Assembly: GCA_003402375.1 (NCBI GenBank)
Contig: QFXJ01000014.1
Span: forward strand, 1-50,903
Direction of reading: 5' to 3'
Source of the DNA: Candidatus Nitrotoga sp. CP45
Lineage (GTDB): Bacteria > Pseudomonadota > Gammaproteobacteria > Burkholderiales > Gallionellaceae
Length of the DNA: 50,903 nucleotides
The notes beneath the pieces are model-generated. The model saw nothing but the letters and a program-made list of their open reading frames with translations. It was not told the origin of the DNA and did no database searches. How positions within the stretch are numbered: the first letter of the stretch is position 1; every line of letters begins with the position of its first letter. The translations under genes and the position numbers were made by a program. Below are positions 1 through 8,172 of this stretch, piece by piece.

Positions 1-6
1 TTGATC

Positions 7-114
7 CGGCCTGATTTATCCGCGACTCATGTATGAGAGACACTCGTGCAAGTCAATAAATGCAAGTTCTATGAGCAATTTAAACTGGGTGACTCACGGA
101 TAAATCGGGCCGAG
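7..114. repeat. Inverted-repeat element, possibly a MITE or IS end
   Basis: Two arms of about 16 bp, CGGCCTGATTTATCCG at 7-22 and CGGATAAATCGGGCCG at 97-112, are inverted copies with one mismatch, and looser matching continues a few bases into the GACTC motifs beside them. They enclose about 75 bp without coding potential. The layout resembles a miniature inverted-repeat element. The window edge lies only 6 bp away, so a larger element or further copies to the left cannot be excluded. Confidence 0.5.
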
Positions 115-153
115 TCTATAAGAACTTAGACCATTGAGATGCGAGGATTGTGT

Positions 154-519
154 ATGGATAGCAAAATTACATTTATCAAAACCAGTAAGGGTCAGGACGA
201 AAGTAATAGGATTACTAGCTACTTATCCGGTGACATCAAGCGTGCTTTCTGTTTAATTGATAACAAGTCCACTGTGAAAGAACTAATGAAACGGGCTGCG
301 CCCAGCTTACGTGAATCGCTTGAATATATGCTGCAGGAACTGATCAATGAAGGTTTTATTCAAGATAAAGACAAGGTGGATTGCGTTACTAATATTGCGA
401 TTCCACGCGACAGACGTGTGAATAGCGGTGACAAGGTTTATCTTGGCCGAGAAAGGCGTAAGGCGACACCCTTACGGCCTGAGTGCCAGATAGGCTCACA
501 AAAAATACGGTCAATTTGA
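154..519 (+). CDS. Small hypothetical protein with a winged-helix-like middle
   Basis: A 121-residue soluble protein. The central part (about residues 25-75) is predicted helical and carries a pattern, LIDNKSTVKELMKRA followed by LQELINEGFI, that resembles the short winged-helix-like modules in front of some betaproteobacterial signalling proteins. Here the module stands alone, followed by a basic tail. I chose the ATG at 154 because AGGA lies 6-7 bases upstream; the in-frame ATG at 139 has no ribosome site. There is no signal peptide or membrane segment. The function is unknown, and the signalling link is only inferred from the fold-like pattern. Confidence 0.65.
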   Translation: MDSKITFIKTSKGQDESNRITSYLSGDIKRAFCLIDNKSTVKELMKRAAPSLRESLEYMLQELINEGFIQDKDKVDCVTNIAIPRDRRVNSGDKVYLGRERRKATPLRPECQIGSQKIRSI

Positions 520-792
520 TTAATACAACTGAACCATTATGAATACCGACCTAATCGAATTTTAATATTTACAAACCCATTAAACCCATATATTGAAAAA
601 TCCAGAGACGGTATTCGCAATATAAAACAAATTTTTTATCTTGATTGTCAGCTATACGCTGCGTTTGCTGTCGTTTAGGTTTCGCAAGTCAATTTCAGCA
701 ACCGGCCAAAAACTTTTTTAACCTCAGGCGAGAACTGCATTTACTCCTGCTGCACGCGCTGAGCCGTTCAATCGCAATAGAAAGAAATCAAC

Positions 793-1359
793 ATGTCTAT
801 GATTATTTTCGTCGGTATCATTGCCATAGTATTGTTCTATGGCATCACTTTGTATAACCACTTGGTAAATGTCAAAAATGCTGTTGCCAAGGCTTGGGCC
901 AACATCGCCGTACTGCTAAAACAGCGCCATGACGAGCTGCCAAAACTAGTTGAAGTTTGTAAACAATACAAACAATTCGAGCAATCCACCCTGCAAAAAG
1001 TTATTGAGGCGCGTTCACAGGTGCAGTCTGCAGGGGACAGTCAAGACATGGACGCCCTCGGGCAGGCGGAAGGGATGCTGCGCGCTGGACTAGGTAGAAT
1101 CTTCGCCCTTGCTGAAGCTTACCCGGAGCTGAAAGCTAATGAAAGTTTCATGCAGCTGCAGAACCGTATTAGCACACTTGAAAATGGAATCGCTGACCGC
1201 CGTGAATTTTATAACGACGCAGTGAACATCAATAATGTACAAATTGAAATCTTTCCCGCCAATATTCTCGCGAAGATGTTCGGCTTTGATGAAAAACCCT
1301 TGCTGGTATTCTCCGCAGAAGAAAAAATGGATGTAAATCTCCAACAATTATTTAACTAG
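793..1359 (+). CDS. lemA: LemA family protein
   Basis: A 188-residue LemA-type protein. An N-terminal hydrophobic segment (about residues 3-20) is followed by the typical YNHLVNVKNAVAKAWANIAV stretch and a long helical region. The family has a membrane-anchored helix with a helical-bundle domain outside the cytoplasm; its biochemical role is not settled. About 110 bases downstream lies a GIDE-like membrane protein, a pairing that recurs in proteobacteria and suggests joint function. The ribosome site (AGAAAG) is weak. Length agrees with the family. Confidence 0.9.
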   Translation: MSMIIFVGIIAIVLFYGITLYNHLVNVKNAVAKAWANIAVLLKQRHDELPKLVEVCKQYKQFEQSTLQKVIEARSQVQSAGDSQDMDALGQAEGMLRAGLGRIFALAEAYPELKANESFMQLQNRISTLENGIADRREFYNDAVNINNVQIEIFPANILAKMFGFDEKPLLVFSAEEKMDVNLQQLFN

Positions 1360-1470
1360 CGACCACGGCAAATATATCTTGCCTGTTAATAAATTACCCA
1401 TGCCTGCTTTTTATTACCTCTGGCTGGTAAGGCCCGTGCGAATCGTTTTGCCATATTCACGATAGTCCCC

Positions 1471-2370
1471 ATGCTGGATTGGCTACGACGCAAATATGCG
1501 CAACTCATTACCTCAGGTGCGCAACTGTCGTTGCTGTTTGTCGGCATCAGCCTGCATTCCCGTAACGGCTGGTTGTCTTGCCTGACTGCAATTGCCTTAA
1601 TTAGCTTTTATGCATGGATATCTTCGCTATATAGGCTGCGTACCTTAAACAACACACCTACATCAAAGATTGCTTCTGCCGCACAGGGTCATGTTGAACT
1701 GGTGGGAAGTGGTCAACCATTCTGTGACCCCCCCTTGTTTAGCACATTAAGACGACTGCCTTGCTTATGGTGTCGTTATAAAATCGAACAACAAGAAAAA
1801 AATGGATGGAGAACAATAGAGAGTGGTGAAACTAACGACTCTTTCATACTGCGCGACAACACTGGTGAATGCGTGGTTGACCCGGAAAATGCAGAAATCA
1901 TCACTCAGGATTATGACCAGTGGCAAGCGGACGGCTATCGTTACACTGAGTGGAAATTGATCAAAGGTGAAACCCTCTACGTCATCGGGCGGTTTCGTAC
2001 GCTAGGCGGCAGCAATCAAGAGTTTGACACGCGCACTGAATTGAGCGCATTGCTGACTGAATGGAAGAAAAACATGCCCATGTTACTTGCACGCTTTGAT
2101 CTAAACAAAGATGGGGAGCTAAGTGTAGAAGAATGGGAGCTCGCCAGACAAGCGGCCAAACGGGAAGTGGGAAAAATGATGATGGATGTTCTGGCACAAC
2201 CCAGTACCAATATCATCAGTCGGTCTTCCGATGGCCAGCTTTTTCTTATTAGCAACCTTCCATCTAATAGATTGTCTCGCCGCTACTTACTCTGGGCCTG
2301 GGGGCATCTCCTGATTTTCTTTGGATCACTAGGTGGACTAGGGTGGGTGATGCAACATGTTAATTTGTAA
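1471..2370 (+). CDS. GIDE-domain-like membrane protein with an EF-hand
   Basis: A 299-residue membrane protein. Hydrophobic segments lie near residues 17-55 and 270-295, with the soluble part between them. Residues about 70-180 have the layout of bacterial GIDE-type domains (HVELVGSGQP, then LPCLWCRYKIE), named after a eukaryotic E3 ligase but without the RING finger. Residues 210-221 form a textbook EF-hand loop (DLNKDGELSVEE) with acidic ligands at the expected positions, so calcium binding is likely. It follows lemA on the same strand. The GIDE assignment is from pattern memory; the EF-hand is directly visible. Its role is unknown, perhaps an envelope process shared with LemA. Confidence 0.75.
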   Translation: MLDWLRRKYAQLITSGAQLSLLFVGISLHSRNGWLSCLTAIALISFYAWISSLYRLRTLNNTPTSKIASAAQGHVELVGSGQPFCDPPLFSTLRRLPCLWCRYKIEQQEKNGWRTIESGETNDSFILRDNTGECVVDPENAEIITQDYDQWQADGYRYTEWKLIKGETLYVIGRFRTLGGSNQEFDTRTELSALLTEWKKNMPMLLARFDLNKDGELSVEEWELARQAAKREVGKMMMDVLAQPSTNIISRSSDGQLFLISNLPSNRLSRRYLLWAWGHLLIFFGSLGGLGWVMQHVNL

Positions 2371-2422
2371 AACAAATAAATCGACCTGTCCCGGGTCGTC
2401 GCCTGCCAGTGGCGGGCAACCA

Positions 2423-2791
2423 TCATGGTTTTCCAGAAACCAATATCCCAACCCGGTATTTGACCAATAATTCGTCAGCATAGGCGGAGTGCGGACGCCC
2501 TTTGGTCTTGGTGTTATAAGCTTCAGTCGCTTCCTTGCCACACCAGGGCAGAAGGATATCCGGCTGAGATGGATGTTCGGGCAAATAAACGCTTAAATCA
2601 TAGACATTACCGCGAATGGCCACCCAGCAATTTTCTGGTGCTGTATGTTTGGCTAATTCAGTCAGTGTAATCGATTTATCAATAGCGATAGCGGCGCTTT
2701 TCTCAGCCGGTGGCAACCACAGGCTCCCGGCCCAGAAAGCGGTCACCAGCATCCAAAAAATAAGCGTAGCGGATAAGTAAAGTCGGCGCAT
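2423..2791 (-). CDS. Membrane-anchored cytochrome b5-like heme protein
   Basis: A 122-residue protein with an N-terminal membrane anchor (about residues 5-27) and a cytochrome b5-like domain (about 40-116). The two expected axial histidines are seen as H73 in LPEHPSQPD and H101 in RPHSAYA, with the b5-type WVAIRGNVYDLSVYL strand before the first. Its ATG overlaps the TAA stop of the upstream ferric-reductase-like gene by one base (TAATG), indicating translational coupling. The likely role is one-electron transfer with that flavoprotein at the membrane. The partner acceptor is not identifiable from the window. Confidence 0.85.
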   Translation of the reverse strand: MRRLYLSATLIFWMLVTAFWAGSLWLPPAEKSAAIAIDKSITLTELAKHTAPENCWVAIRGNVYDLSVYLPEHPSQPDILLPWCGKEATEAYNTKTKGRPHSAYADELLVKYRVGILVSGKP

Positions 2792-4056
2792 TATCGAAAC
2801 TCAAATTTTTCAAAGTGAATTTGGTGGGGCGTAACACCTCGGTTGTGCAGATCTTTTCTAAATGCTGCAACCATGCCCGGCGGCCCGCACAGATAGCACT
2901 CGTAATTTAAAAATCCTTGAGTATCGGGAAGGAGAGAATCGAGATCCGGCGCTTTGTCACCGGTAGCCAATGCCTTCAGGGAAATCAGTCGATCCCCCTT
3001 GGCGATGACTTGCAATTCATGTAAAAAAGCTGCGTCCACCTCGGTTCGATAAAGATAGAGGAGCGTTGTCGGCTGATTTACAGGGCCAGCCCGCAACAAT
3101 GCCAGGAAGGGCATAATACCGATGCCGCCGGCTACCCAGAATTGCGGCTTCGCTGGCCGGTCAGCCAGAAAAGTTCCGAACGCGCCATGCACCCGTACCA
3201 TCACGCCGGGCTCGACAGACTGGATGTGCCGCGTACAATCGCCTAGGGCTTTGACCGCGATACATATCTCATGGTTAGCCCCAATCGAACTGACGGTGAA
3301 AGGGTGGAATTCCCCGCAATCACGGAACGTCTGCCCCAAGAAAGCGACCAGTACAAACTGTCCCGGTGTTATGGCAGTAGGGTCTGCCAGAGGCTTCAGA
3401 GAAATTTCGACTATGCCTTCGGCAACTGACTTTACCGATCCCACGACGTATGGCCGCGCAGCCAAACCAAAGTCATCCCGAATAAGACGCCACCCCAAGA
3501 AAGAGATGGCAAGACCAAAAATCGGCAGAATAGGTTCACTGATCCCGAGTAAAGCAAGGTGAACCAAACCGAGGAGCACACCTACTCCCAGCCCGAAATG
3601 GAGCAAACGCCAAATCTGATAAGGAATGCGCATTATGAAGGTGGCAGCTAACCCGAGCATTAGAAACAGCAACGACAGCCAACCTGCCCATATTGGCCAG
3701 CCCTGACTGAATGGAGAAAGCGTCTGCCATGCCAGTAATCGAGAGTCCGGCCAAACATCGGCAGCGAGCACTAGGGGGTGCGCCAGTAGCACAACATAAG
3801 CCGTCGTGCCAGTCCAGTGATGCCATTGATACATCCGTTCCAGTCCACCTAACCGCTGGGCCAACCAGGTTTCCCGAAGCATCAATAACAGACTGGCAAG
3901 TAGGAGGCCACATCCAGCCCAACCCAAGACAATGCCCCAAGTGCGTGCCGTTGACAGCCCCTCAGGAAAAGCCCACCAAATAAGGCTGACCGTACAAGTT
4001 ACGATCAGTAGTGGGATAGATAGATTGCGCAGTATCATCATGAGGCCTATAGGCAC
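2791..4056 (-). CDS. Ferric-reductase-like transmembrane flavoprotein
   Basis: A 421-residue oxidoreductase. The first ~200 residues hold about six membrane helices with histidines suited to bind heme b (HHWTGTTAYVVLLAHP, HFGLGVGVLLGLVH), as in ferric reductase/NADPH-oxidase-like domains. The C-terminal half is a ferredoxin-NADP-reductase module: an FAD-binding HPFTVSS motif, a VAGGIGIMPFLALLR nucleotide loop, and a CGPPGMV motif near the end. It should move electrons from NAD(P)H through FAD to heme. The start given is a GTG; tandem ATG codons at 4041 and 4038 are alternatives. It is coupled to the cytochrome b5-like gene downstream. The physiological acceptor (ferric iron, oxygen or a partner protein) is not shown. 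Confidence 0.85.
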   Translation of the reverse strand: MPIGLMMILRNLSIPLLIVTCTVSLIWWAFPEGLSTARTWGIVLGWAGCGLLLASLLLMLRETWLAQRLGGLERMYQWHHWTGTTAYVVLLAHPLVLAADVWPDSRLLAWQTLSPFSQGWPIWAGWLSLLFLMLGLAATFIMRIPYQIWRLLHFGLGVGVLLGLVHLALLGISEPILPIFGLAISFLGWRLIRDDFGLAARPYVVGSVKSVAEGIVEISLKPLADPTAITPGQFVLVAFLGQTFRDCGEFHPFTVSSIGANHEICIAVKALGDCTRHIQSVEPGVMVRVHGAFGTFLADRPAKPQFWVAGGIGIMPFLALLRAGPVNQPTTLLYLYRTEVDAAFLHELQVIAKGDRLISLKALATGDKAPDLDSLLPDTQGFLNYECYLCGPPGMVAAFRKDLHNRGVTPHQIHFEKFEFR

Positions 4057-4247
4057 TCAATCTTCCAAGGGCTGGCGGATCCAATTTCGGTTTTCAGGCG
4101 CTCACAAATATCCTGCCATCCTCCGGGCAATAACATGCCCCGCTGCCTAGCCCGCTTTTCCATCAACTGATGATGGATTATCAGGTAGGCATGGCATTCC
4201 TCATGGATCTTAACGCCATGAATTTTGGATTGGTGTTCGATCCTCAC
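4047..4247 (-). CDS. Small hypothetical protein upstream of the flavoprotein
   Basis: A 66-codon frame starting at a GTG whose 3' end overlaps the GTG start of the ferric-reductase-like gene by 10 bases. The composition looks protein-like, with a His/Cys-rich start (HEECHAYLIIHHQLMEK) and an amphipathic remainder ending SPWKIECL. A GGAGG-like purine tract sits directly against the GTG, too close for a good ribosome site, so the true start is doubtful. No family was recognised. The overlap with the next gene is the best argument that it is real. Confidence 0.35.
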   Translation of the reverse strand: MRIEHQSKIHGVKIHEECHAYLIIHHQLMEKRARQRGMLLPGGWQDICERLKTEIGSASPWKIECL

Positions 4248-4401
4248 CTCCTACGTCATGAATTGCTAGCCCAATGTATTTAGTCTCATTGGCCAGCCAT
4301 GGCCCTCGTCCATAGACAGGCGCAACAGGATGGTGTAGTTGCGATGCTATAAAAAAGTTTGCATTTTTTGTTTGCCTAATCAAAGGCAGTTGTCACAGCG
4401 C

Positions 4402-4719
4402 TCACTTGAATTTGTAGAAATTTTGGTTGAGATAGGCTGAGAGGTCTAGTTTTTCCTGTTCGGTAATCTGTGAGGAAAAATTAGCACGCACATTACGAGC
4501 ACATACTACAACTACTGTCGATAACTGCTGTGGATCCTTCACCTTGCTGCCAGGGCGCGCGAAAATGGCATTGCCGTTACCGCCCATCATGCCGTTGTGG
4601 CAACTGTTACACTTATATTTGTCGAATACTTTTTTACCAGCTTCAGGGTGACCATCGGCAAAGGGATCAGCTTGTGCTGTACCACACAATAATAAGAATA
4701 TAGCAAAAAATTTCTTCAT
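4402..4719 (-). CDS. Small periplasmic monoheme cytochrome c
   Basis: A 105-residue protein with a cleavable signal peptide (about residues 1-17, ending AQA) and one heme c motif, CNSCH, near residue 40. The C-terminal helix (EQEKLDLSAYLNQNFYKF) matches the class I cytochrome fold. No methionine is present in the later half, where the sixth ligand usually lies; the only methionines after the heme motif are the MM pair immediately after CNSCH, and a conserved-looking VCARNVRA segment occupies that region. Heme coordination may therefore be atypical. AAGGAG lies close upstream of the ATG. It probably acts as a periplasmic electron carrier. Confidence 0.85.
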   Translation of the reverse strand: MKKFFAIFLLLCGTAQADPFADGHPEAGKKVFDKYKCNSCHNGMMGGNGNAIFARPGSKVKDPQQLSTVVVVCARNVRANFSSQITEQEKLDLSAYLNQNFYKFK

Positions 4720-5332
4720 GGCTAGGCTCCTTGTAAAGTTTGTGATTTGGTAGTACGCATCAAAGCAGGTGGTTGCGAGTTACAAAATCTAGAGTACACC
4801 CGATATGGCTAAATGACTAGCCTCCTTGTAAACCAGGCCGGCAACGACTCCGAGTATTTCCAGTTTGCCTTAGGGCCGGATATTCGAGAGATTCGGGTTG
4901 TCTGGAATGAGATGGGAGCCTTTCTTATCCTTTCCTGTCGACCGCTAGAGGTTTTTTTAGCTGACGAAAAAAAGGGGCTTTGGCGTCGTAAAATTTGATT
5001 TTTTCTTATACCAGTTCAATCTGATAAGTTACGTTTGATGTTGTGTTTATTTCCAGCTTCGTACTTAAGGATGCGCTGGTTAATTGCGTTTCAGAATTTT
5101 ACACATTTTCAAATAGTTAAACGATAAATTCCGCGAATTTTTTAATTAATCAGCGTCTCCTTAACACTGTATCGGCGAGACACCGGTTTCCACCTCACTA
5201 TTAATACTCAAACCACGATTATTTTCAGTTGGGGGGTTTTCTTGCCTGCATGGGCCATCTCCCGCGTGTTTAGTAGAGAGAGCAGCCTACCCATACTAAG
5301 CAAATATTTGATTATATTAATTAATATATATT
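4720..5332. other. Intergenic stretch before the chromate operon
   Basis: No convincing gene. A 61-codon frame at 4813-4998 on the plus strand lacks a ribosome site and resembles nothing known to me. A near copy (15/16) of the cytochrome gene's ribosome-site region recurs: CTAGGCTCCTTGTAAA at 4722-4737 and CTAGCCTCCTTGTAAA at 4817-4833. In the second copy, read on the minus strand, no start codon follows, so it may be the scar of a duplication. The last 100 bases become very AT-rich and should contain the chrB promoter. Confidence 0.5.
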
Positions 5333-5368
5333 TGTAGTAATTTCTACTATTATGTAGAATTTACTACA
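5333..5368. promoter_or_regulatory. Probable chrB operator, two tandem dyads
   Basis: Two copies of GTAG-N6-CTAC stand at 5334-5347 and 5354-5367, exactly 20 bp apart, and together form a larger near-palindrome from 5333 to 5368. The last base is the A of the chrB ATG. An AT-rich run (TTAATATATATT) just upstream supplies a plausible -10. No Shine-Dalgarno sequence lies between the dyads and the ATG. The two-turn spacing fits a cooperatively binding repressor; ChrB itself, a chromate-responsive regulator in other bacteria, is the obvious candidate (inference). Confidence 0.7.
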
Positions 5369-6318
5369 TGGAAAAATGGTTCTTATTTATCACTAGCCTT
5401 CCCACTGAAAACGCTACGGTTCGGATGAGGGTATGGCGTGCGCTCAAGGCATCTGGCGCTGCAGTGTTGCGTGATGGTGTCTATTTGATGCCGGATCGCA
5501 CTCCATGTCACGACACATTAGAAGCCATCGCTGCTGACGTGCGGGCTGGTGAAGGAACAGCACTCGTGTTGCGCATTGAAGAACCGAATGGTGCGAACTT
5601 CGTCAACTTATTCGAACGCAGCGAGGACTTCGCGGCGTTGCTGGCTGACGTAGCAAAGGCGCATGACGCACTATTTGCAGACAACGTGCAGGAGTCACTC
5701 AAACAAGTCCGCAAGCTGCGCAAAACATTCACTAGCCTTGCAGAGATTGATTTCTTTCCTGGGGAGGCTCAAAAGCAGGCAGATGCCGCGCTGCAGGATC
5801 TTGAACTGGCCACGGCCAGAGCGCTTGCACCAGATGAACCGCATCCAGTTCAAGGCGCAATTACGCGCTTACAAGTGGCCGACTATCAAGGCCGTCTCTG
5901 GGCAACACGCCGTCGTCCCTGGGTTGACCGGTTAGCCAGCGCTTGGCTGATCCGACGTTTCATTGATCCACAAGCTCAACTGCTCTGGCTGGCGTCCCCG
6001 AGCGACTGCCCGGTCGATGCTCTAGGCTTCGACTTCGATGGCACGACATTCAGCCACTTTAGCACTCGCGTTACCTTTGAAGTACTAATGGTGAGCTTTG
6101 ATTTGGAGTGTCCAGCCCTCAAGCGACTGGGCGCGTTGGTGCATTACCTTGATGTCGGGGGCATTCAGCCACCCGAGGCTGCCGGTGTGGAGAGCGTGCT
6201 TACCGGGTTGCGTGAGGCCATCCCCGACGATGATCAACTGTTGGCGAGCGTGAGCGGCGTTTTCGACGGCCTACTCACCGCATTCGGTAAAGGAGCACCA
6301 ACCCATGAACCAACCTGA
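5368..6318 (+). CDS. chrB: Chromate resistance regulator/protein ChrB
   Basis: A 316-residue ChrB homologue. The N-terminal half (about residues 1-150) has the family opening EKWFLFITSLPTENATVRMR and the RVWRALKASGAAVLRDGVY segment of the DNA-binding region. The C-terminal half (about 170-310) is the ChrB C-terminal domain, beginning RRRPWVDRLASAWLIRRFID. In Ochrobactrum, ChrB acts as a chromate-sensitive repressor of the chr operon. The start matches family N-termini although no ribosome site precedes it. The gene overlaps chrA by 14 bases. Expression is probably controlled through the double dyad that covers its start codon. Confidence 0.93.
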   Translation: MEKWFLFITSLPTENATVRMRVWRALKASGAAVLRDGVYLMPDRTPCHDTLEAIAADVRAGEGTALVLRIEEPNGANFVNLFERSEDFAALLADVAKAHDALFADNVQESLKQVRKLRKTFTSLAEIDFFPGEAQKQADAALQDLELATARALAPDEPHPVQGAITRLQVADYQGRLWATRRRPWVDRLASAWLIRRFIDPQAQLLWLASPSDCPVDALGFDFDGTTFSHFSTRVTFEVLMVSFDLECPALKRLGALVHYLDVGGIQPPEAAGVESVLTGLREAIPDDDQLLASVSGVFDGLLTAFGKGAPTHEPT

Positions 6319-7669
6319 TGCGCGCACCATCGAGTGCACCGATACCCAACCTCAGCTGGTGAGCTTCCGGCAAGCCTTTGCCTTTTGGTTCAAGCTCGGC
6401 TTCATCAGCTTCGGCGGCCCGGCTGGACAAATATCCCTCATGCACCAGGAACTGGTCGTGAACCGACGTTGGATTTCCGAGCGGAGATTTCTGCACGCGT
6501 TGAACTACTGCATGCTGTTGCCGGGTCCGGAAGCGCAGCAGCTCGCTACCTACATCGGCTGGCTGATGCATCGCACTTGGGGTGGCATCGTCGCTGGAGC
6601 CCTGTTCATGCTGCCTTCGCTGCTGATCTTGATTGCGCTGTCGTGGGTCTATATTGCCTTTGGTAATTTACCTCTGGTCGCGGGGCTGTTCTATGGCGTC
6701 AAGCCCGCTGTAACGGCCATCGTGGCGCAAGCGGCGTACCGCATCGGCTCGCGAGCGCTCAAGAATAATGCGCTTTGGGGAATTGCCGCTGCGTCTTTCG
6801 TTGCGATCTTTGCCCTCAATGTGCCGTTCCCTGCCATCGTGGCAGGGGCGGCCATCATCGGCTACCTCGGAGGACGCATTGCACCGGACAAGTTCAAGGC
6901 AGGTGGTAGCCATGGCAAGGCCGACAAATCCTTTGGTCCAGCGCTGATCGATGATGACACGCCAACGCCTGAGCACGCCCGCTTCCGTTGGGGCAAGTTG
7001 GTCAAGGTGGTCATCGTTGGCGGTGTGTTGTGGGCTGTGCCGATGGGGTTGCTGACTGCCGCCTACGGCTGGCATCACACACTTACGCAAATGGGCTGGT
7101 TCTTTACCAAGGCCGCACTACTGACTTTTGGCGGAGCCTATGCGGTGCTGCCTTACGTATATCAGGGAGCGGTTGGACATTATGGCTGGCTCACGCCCAC
7201 GCAGATGATCGACGGCTTGGCGCTCGGTGAAACGACACCAGGGCCGCTCATCATGGTGGTGGCCTTCGTTGGCTTCGTCGGCGGTTACGTGAAAGTGCTG
7301 TTCGGGCCAGACTCCCTGTTCTTAGCCGGAGCAGTGGCGGCCACGCTGGTAACGTGGTTCACCTTTCTGCCCTCGTTCCTGTTCATTCTGGCGGGTGGCC
7401 CTTTGGTCGAATCCACGCACGGCGACCTCAAATTCACGGCGCCATTGACGGCTATCACTGCCGCCGTGGTGGGCGTGATTCTCAATCTGGCTCTGTCTTT
7501 CCTCTATCACGTACTGTGGCCGCAGGGATTTACTGGAACCTTCGACTGGATCTCAGCTGTCATCGCATTGACTGCTGCCGTCGCTTTGTTCCGCTTCAAG
7601 CGGAATGTCATCGAGGTGATCGTCGCCTGTGCGACGGTCGGTTTGATCCTGAAAATACTGATCCTGTGA
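6305..7669 (+). CDS. chrA: Chromate efflux transporter ChrA
   Basis: A 454-residue long-chain CHR-family transporter with two homologous halves of hydrophobic helices separated by a hydrophilic loop (about residues 200-235). Family signatures are visible in both halves: FGGPAGQISLMHQELV and LPGPEAQQLATYIGW in the first, FGGAYAVLPYVYQGAV and LGETTPGPLIMVVAFVGF in the second. ChrA exports chromate from the cytoplasm. A GGAG ribosome site lies inside the chrB 3' end ahead of the ATG, and the 14-base overlap with chrB implies coupled translation. Confidence 0.96.
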   Translation: MNQPDARTIECTDTQPQLVSFRQAFAFWFKLGFISFGGPAGQISLMHQELVVNRRWISERRFLHALNYCMLLPGPEAQQLATYIGWLMHRTWGGIVAGALFMLPSLLILIALSWVYIAFGNLPLVAGLFYGVKPAVTAIVAQAAYRIGSRALKNNALWGIAAASFVAIFALNVPFPAIVAGAAIIGYLGGRIAPDKFKAGGSHGKADKSFGPALIDDDTPTPEHARFRWGKLVKVVIVGGVLWAVPMGLLTAAYGWHHTLTQMGWFFTKAALLTFGGAYAVLPYVYQGAVGHYGWLTPTQMIDGLALGETTPGPLIMVVAFVGFVGGYVKVLFGPDSLFLAGAVAATLVTWFTFLPSFLFILAGGPLVESTHGDLKFTAPLTAITAAVVGVILNLALSFLYHVLWPQGFTGTFDWISAVIALTAAVALFRFKRNVIEVIVACATVGLILKILIL

Positions 7670-7677
7670 GGTGAATT

Positions 7678-8115
7678 ATGAAGTGGATTACCTGTGAACG
7701 CCCGAAAATCGACCGCATTGCTTGCCCTTGGCTAATCGCACGATTCATCGATAAGGAGCCAGAATTCCTCTACGTACCCGCAGGTGACGTATTGCACATC
7801 GCCGACGAAACCGGCGCGATCCCCTACGACATACCGGGCGTCGAGCTAACACATGACGGCGAGTTCTGCAGCTTCGACGCTTTCTTGAAAAAGTATAAGC
7901 TCAAAGATGCAGCCTTGCAGCAACGGGCCGTCATCGTGCGCGGTGCGGACACCTCGCGGCACAATCTTACGCCACAGTCGTCAGGACTCTATGCCCTGTC
8001 GCTCGGTCTGTCGCAAAATTTCAGTGACGACCACGAGATGCTCAAACACGGCATGGTGATGTACGACGCGCTCTACACTTGGTGCAGGCACTGCCAGCAG
8101 GAAATGCACAACTAG
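7678..8115 (+). CDS. Stand-alone ChrB C-terminal-domain protein
   Basis: A 145-residue protein homologous to the C-terminal half of ChrB but lacking the DNA-binding part: compare KIDRIACPWLIARFIDKEPEF here with PWVDRLASAWLIRRFIDPQ in ChrB. Such short ChrB-domain proteins recur in chr operons. The function is not established; it may bind chromate or help reduction or detoxification (inference). A GAGG ribosome site lies before the ATG and only eight bases separate it from chrA. Cysteines at about 6, 16, 64, 135 and 138, the last two in CRHC, could be redox active or bind metal. Confidence 0.88.
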   Translation: MKWITCERPKIDRIACPWLIARFIDKEPEFLYVPAGDVLHIADETGAIPYDIPGVELTHDGEFCSFDAFLKKYKLKDAALQQRAVIVRGADTSRHNLTPQSSGLYALSLGLSQNFSDDHEMLKHGMVMYDALYTWCRHCQQEMHN

Positions 8116-8172
8116 CCCCCTTTAATGCGCTAATTTCCCCCGTTTTCCTTTACACAATACAAGGAGATTCCC

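Noticed and set aside
645-857. 70-codon plus frame before lemA
   Set aside because: No ribosome site, no family resemblance, and it overlaps the lemA start in another frame.
4813-4998. 61-codon plus frame before the chromate operon
   Set aside because: No ribosome site; it begins in a near copy of the cytochrome gene's leader region and resembles nothing known.
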